From Aliamphritea spongicola (GTDB lineage Bacteria > Pseudomonadota > Gammaproteobacteria > Pseudomonadales > Balneatricaceae), in contig AP025283.1 of the NCBI GenBank assembly GCA_024347235.1, positions 3,596,001 to 3,660,000 of the forward strand: 64,000 bases of DNA. Direction: 5' to 3'. Position numbers and translations under genes: made by a program. This document shows, one piece after another, positions 61,906 through 64,000 of this stretch. Every line of letters begins with the position of its first letter. The stretch's first letter is position 1. A model generated the notes under the pieces. That model saw only the letters and a program-made list of their open reading frames with translations. It was not told the DNA's origin and searched no databases.

Positions 61906-62643
61906 TTACTGTTTGTAGGACGGATCCAGCCGGTCGCACTTACGCAGCAGTGCCGGCCATTCATACTTACCCGGCGGGAACGCCTCGTACTGTTTCGACG
62001 CTTTTTCCCACAGTTCGGTCGGGCCCGGGTCCAGCTCATAACCGGAGGCTGTCGCCTGCAGGGCAACCTCACACAACCGCACCAGATAATACATATTCAT
62101 AAAGCACTCACCGGCGGTGGCCCCCACTGTCAGGAAACCGTGATTACGCATCACCAGACAGCTGTTCTCACCCAGATTTTCAGCAATCCGGAAACGTTCA
62201 TCCGGATCAACCGACAGGCCTTCCCAGTCATGGAAGCCAACTTTGCCGTAGAGCATTGAGGAATCCTGAATCAGAAACGGCAGCTCTTTAAATGCGGTTG
62301 CCGCACTGGCGGATTTAGGATGGGCATGGAACACAAAACGGTTATCTTTATGGCTGTCACTCAGGTGAACCGCACCGTGAATGATAAAACCGGCGGTGTT
62401 CACATCTTCCGGCCCTTCCAGCACATTGCCCTCTTCATCCACCTTAATCAGGTTAGATGCACAGACCTCATCGTAATACAGACCAAAACGGTGCATATAA
62501 AAGTGATGGTCAGAACCGGGCACCCGGGCAGTAATATGGTTCCAGATGGTGTCATCCCAGCCAAAGTAATGGGTCAAGCGGAACATCGCAGCCAGATCAA
62601 TCCGTACCTGTTCCTGCTGCTGTTCTAATGTCAGTTCGCTCAT
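61906..62643 (-). CDS. Class II aldolase/adducin family protein 2
   Basis: About 245 residues, clearly homologous to the protein at 22.0-22.8 kb. Zinc ligands probably lie in VFHAHPKSAS and MRNHGFLTVG, with NTAGFIIHGAVHL before. The start at 62643 (MSELTLEQQQEQ) is preferred for GAG spacing; 62649 adds two residues. In acid-sugar pathways such proteins decarboxylate or cleave beside a hydroxyacid dehydrogenase, as here. Substrate unknown. Confidence 0.88.
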   Translation of the reverse strand: MSELTLEQQQEQVRIDLAAMFRLTHYFGWDDTIWNHITARVPGSDHHFYMHRFGLYYDEVCASNLIKVDEEGNVLEGPEDVNTAGFIIHGAVHLSDSHKDNRFVFHAHPKSASAATAFKELPFLIQDSSMLYGKVGFHDWEGLSVDPDERFRIAENLGENSCLVMRNHGFLTVGATAGECFMNMYYLVRLCEVALQATASGYELDPGPTELWEKASKQYEAFPPGKYEWPALLRKCDRLDPSYKQ

Positions 62644-62650
62644 AGTCATC

Positions 62651-63587
62651 TCACACTTTATTGTTATTGGTGAACCGGCCGGGTTTATGCAACGGAAACG
62701 GCTGCTCTCCCTGCTCAATTCTGTGAATGTTATCTACCACCAGTTTAGCCGCCGAGCGGGCATAGGTGGCACCGGACATATGGGGGTAATATGAATATCA
62801 GGGTGTCGCCATAACGGGGAATCCGCGGGCAAAGGTTCTGTTGAAAAGGCATCCAGCACCGCCCGGGATAAAGGCCCGTGGGACAGTGCATCAATCACAT
62901 CTGAGTCCACCAGAACTTCCCCCGGCTGATATTCACCAGCACAGCACCTTCGGGCAGCTGGCCCAACAGCTCAGCATCTATCATATGGCGGGTTTCAGGG
63001 GTTAGCGGCAAACAGTTAATAACCATATCTGCCTGCGCCAGAGGCATATCGTCGCCGCAGTAGCTTTCCACGCCAGCTAATTCAGCCTGATGTCTGTCCC
63101 AGCCAAGCACCTTATAACCATTAGCTGCAAGACGGCGGGCAACGGTTTTTCCTACCATACCCAGCCCCAGCACCAACACCTTAAACTCTTCACTGGCACA
63201 CAGATTATGCCGCTCCCAGTGTGCCTGGCTCTGCTGCTGTGCATAAACACCGAAACGGCGGTGAAAATGTAATACCCAGTACAACGCATAACGGGCCATA
63301 TCTTCCAGCACCTGAGGATCCACCAGGCGCAACACAGGCACATCCGGTGTTGCCGGATCGGCATCCACCGCTTCAGTGCCCGCCCCAAGCAGGTGTATGG
63401 CTTTCAGATTGGGATACTCAGCAAGATCTCCGGGAGGGTGATTCCATACCAGTGCATATTCAACCTGCTGACGGCGGGCCGGCGTCATATCGGCGAACAG
63501 AAATACGTCCTGCTCAGGCAGCAGCTCCGCCAGTGCGGCCTGCCAACTGGCATTATCATAACCATGGTTGTTCAGCAGAATTGCCAT
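62651..63587 (-). CDS. D-isomer-specific 2-hydroxyacid dehydrogenase, GhrA-like (two frameshifts)
   Basis: An NAD(P)-dependent dehydrogenase of the GhrA (glyoxylate/hydroxypyruvate reductase) type. The Rossmann motif is VLGLGMVGKTVARRLAANGY; HLLGAGTEAVD and CLPLTPETRHMID precede the break near 62915, after which ALSHGPLSRAVLDAFSTEPL and HPDIHITPHMSGATY (catalytic His) continue, with a further break near 62787. Restored length about 312 residues. First of the three-gene operon. Confidence 0.83.
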
Positions 63588-63804
63588 GCCCTTTCCCGTT
63601 ATCGGTTAATACATCTTATCTACTATTCTCTGCACCAGCCCCAAGAAGTAAAACGAATAATACACCTAACTAATATCGAAATATTCGATACAAGGCTTTC
63701 CCTTCTCTCCATAATCCGATCTGAAATACTGGTACTCCAATCCTCCCTGACTTAGTATCAGCGCATGCTTTCTTTCACGTTTTCAGGCCCTTAAGCTACT
63801 TATT

Positions 63805-64000
63805 ATGCTGACCGATCCCCTGTTCTACCTGGCAGCCATTCCTGCTGTGCTGATTGTCGGCATATCCAAGGGCGGCTTTGGCGGATCACTGGGAATGATT
63901 GCCGTCCCCATGCTTACACTTACGGTTGCGTCTCCCGTGGCTGCAGCCATCATGCTGCCGATTCTGTTCGCCATGGATATTCAGGCCCTGTGGCGCTTCC
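63805..64000 (+). CDS. TauE/SafE-family anion exporter, truncated by the window end
   Basis: Start of a membrane permease: MLTDPLFYLAAIPAVLIVGI, then SKGGFGGSLGMIAVPML, the N-terminal TauE/SafE motif. 65 codons are present. Members export sulfite, sulfoacetate or organic anions. It is divergent from the hydroxyacid dehydrogenase operon and may be functionally linked; the rest lies outside the window. Confidence 0.85.
   Translation, partial: MLTDPLFYLAAIPAVLIVGISKGGFGGSLGMIAVPMLTLTVASPVAAAIMLPILFAMDIQALWRF

Overview
The window reads as chromosomal DNA of a marine gammaproteobacterium, most likely from the Oceanospirillales/Nitrincolaceae group. This is inferred from the mix of RNase T, MetR, Grx4, TrhP, DUF3549 and class II DAHP synthase genes, the many transport and catabolic operons, and a base composition a little above 50% G+C. 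I found no tRNA, rRNA, CRISPR array, transposase or integrase. A strong caveat applies throughout: I count roughly 60 single- or double-base reading-frame breaks, many at short homopolymers and many in conserved enzymes whose sequence simply resumes in the next frame. I treat these as assembly or base-calling errors, give each such gene its full inferred span, and do not call it a pseudogene for that reason.

Layout. 1-8.8 kb: end of rnt, a Bcr/CflA-type efflux pump, a 2-Cys peroxiredoxin, grxD, argD-argF, metR with a coupled unknown gene, and a PAS-PAS-GGDEF diguanylate cyclase. 9-22.8 kb: a catabolic island. A divergent promoter (about 13.85-14.1 kb) with a TTGTAT-N6-ATACAA dyad separates a GntR / carboxymuconolactone-decarboxylase-like / succinate-semialdehyde dehydrogenase operon from a rightward operon. 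That operon holds a DUF1185 protein, an alpha/beta hydrolase, a flavin reductase with an extra Nudix-like domain, a luciferase-like monooxygenase, an aldehyde dehydrogenase and a BCCT betaine transporter. This set matches, step by step, the trigonelline (N-methylnicotinate) pathway described in Acinetobacter baylyi. It is flanked by an SDR, an amidohydrolase and a second CMD protein, and by an enolase-superfamily dehydratase with a class II aldolase.

23-44.7 kb: largely core functions. These are class II DAHP synthase, YqcC, a four-gene DUF1538 / PII-like / CBS operon, DUF3549, a lambda-P-like replication protein next to dnaT, a CBS protein, AlkB, nfsA, class I fumarase, a periplasmic-sensor GGDEF protein, menA, trhP, thpR, a coiled-coil membrane protein, pepQ, a LysR regulator and an M14 carboxypeptidase. 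Between menA and trhP lies an AT-richer insertion carrying a Methyltransf_17-type methyltransferase, bracketed by about 193-bp direct repeats made of the menA start and the trhP end.

44.7-64 kb: a dpp-like peptide ABC transporter operon, an Asp/Glu/hydantoin racemase-family protein divergent from a DadA-like FAD oxidoreductase, an isopenicillin-N-synthase-like 2-oxoglutarate oxygenase, an MFS carrier, a TAXI-type TRAP transporter, a GntR regulator, a DUF547 protein, and a hydroxyacid dehydrogenase / class II aldolase / 3-hydroxyisobutyrate-dehydrogenase-type group next to the start of a TauE/SafE gene. Near-identical CTGTATACA(G/A) palindromes lie before the racemase/DadA pair, the oxygenase and the TRAP operon, which suggests one regulon, probably of the GntR protein at 59.1-59.8 kb.
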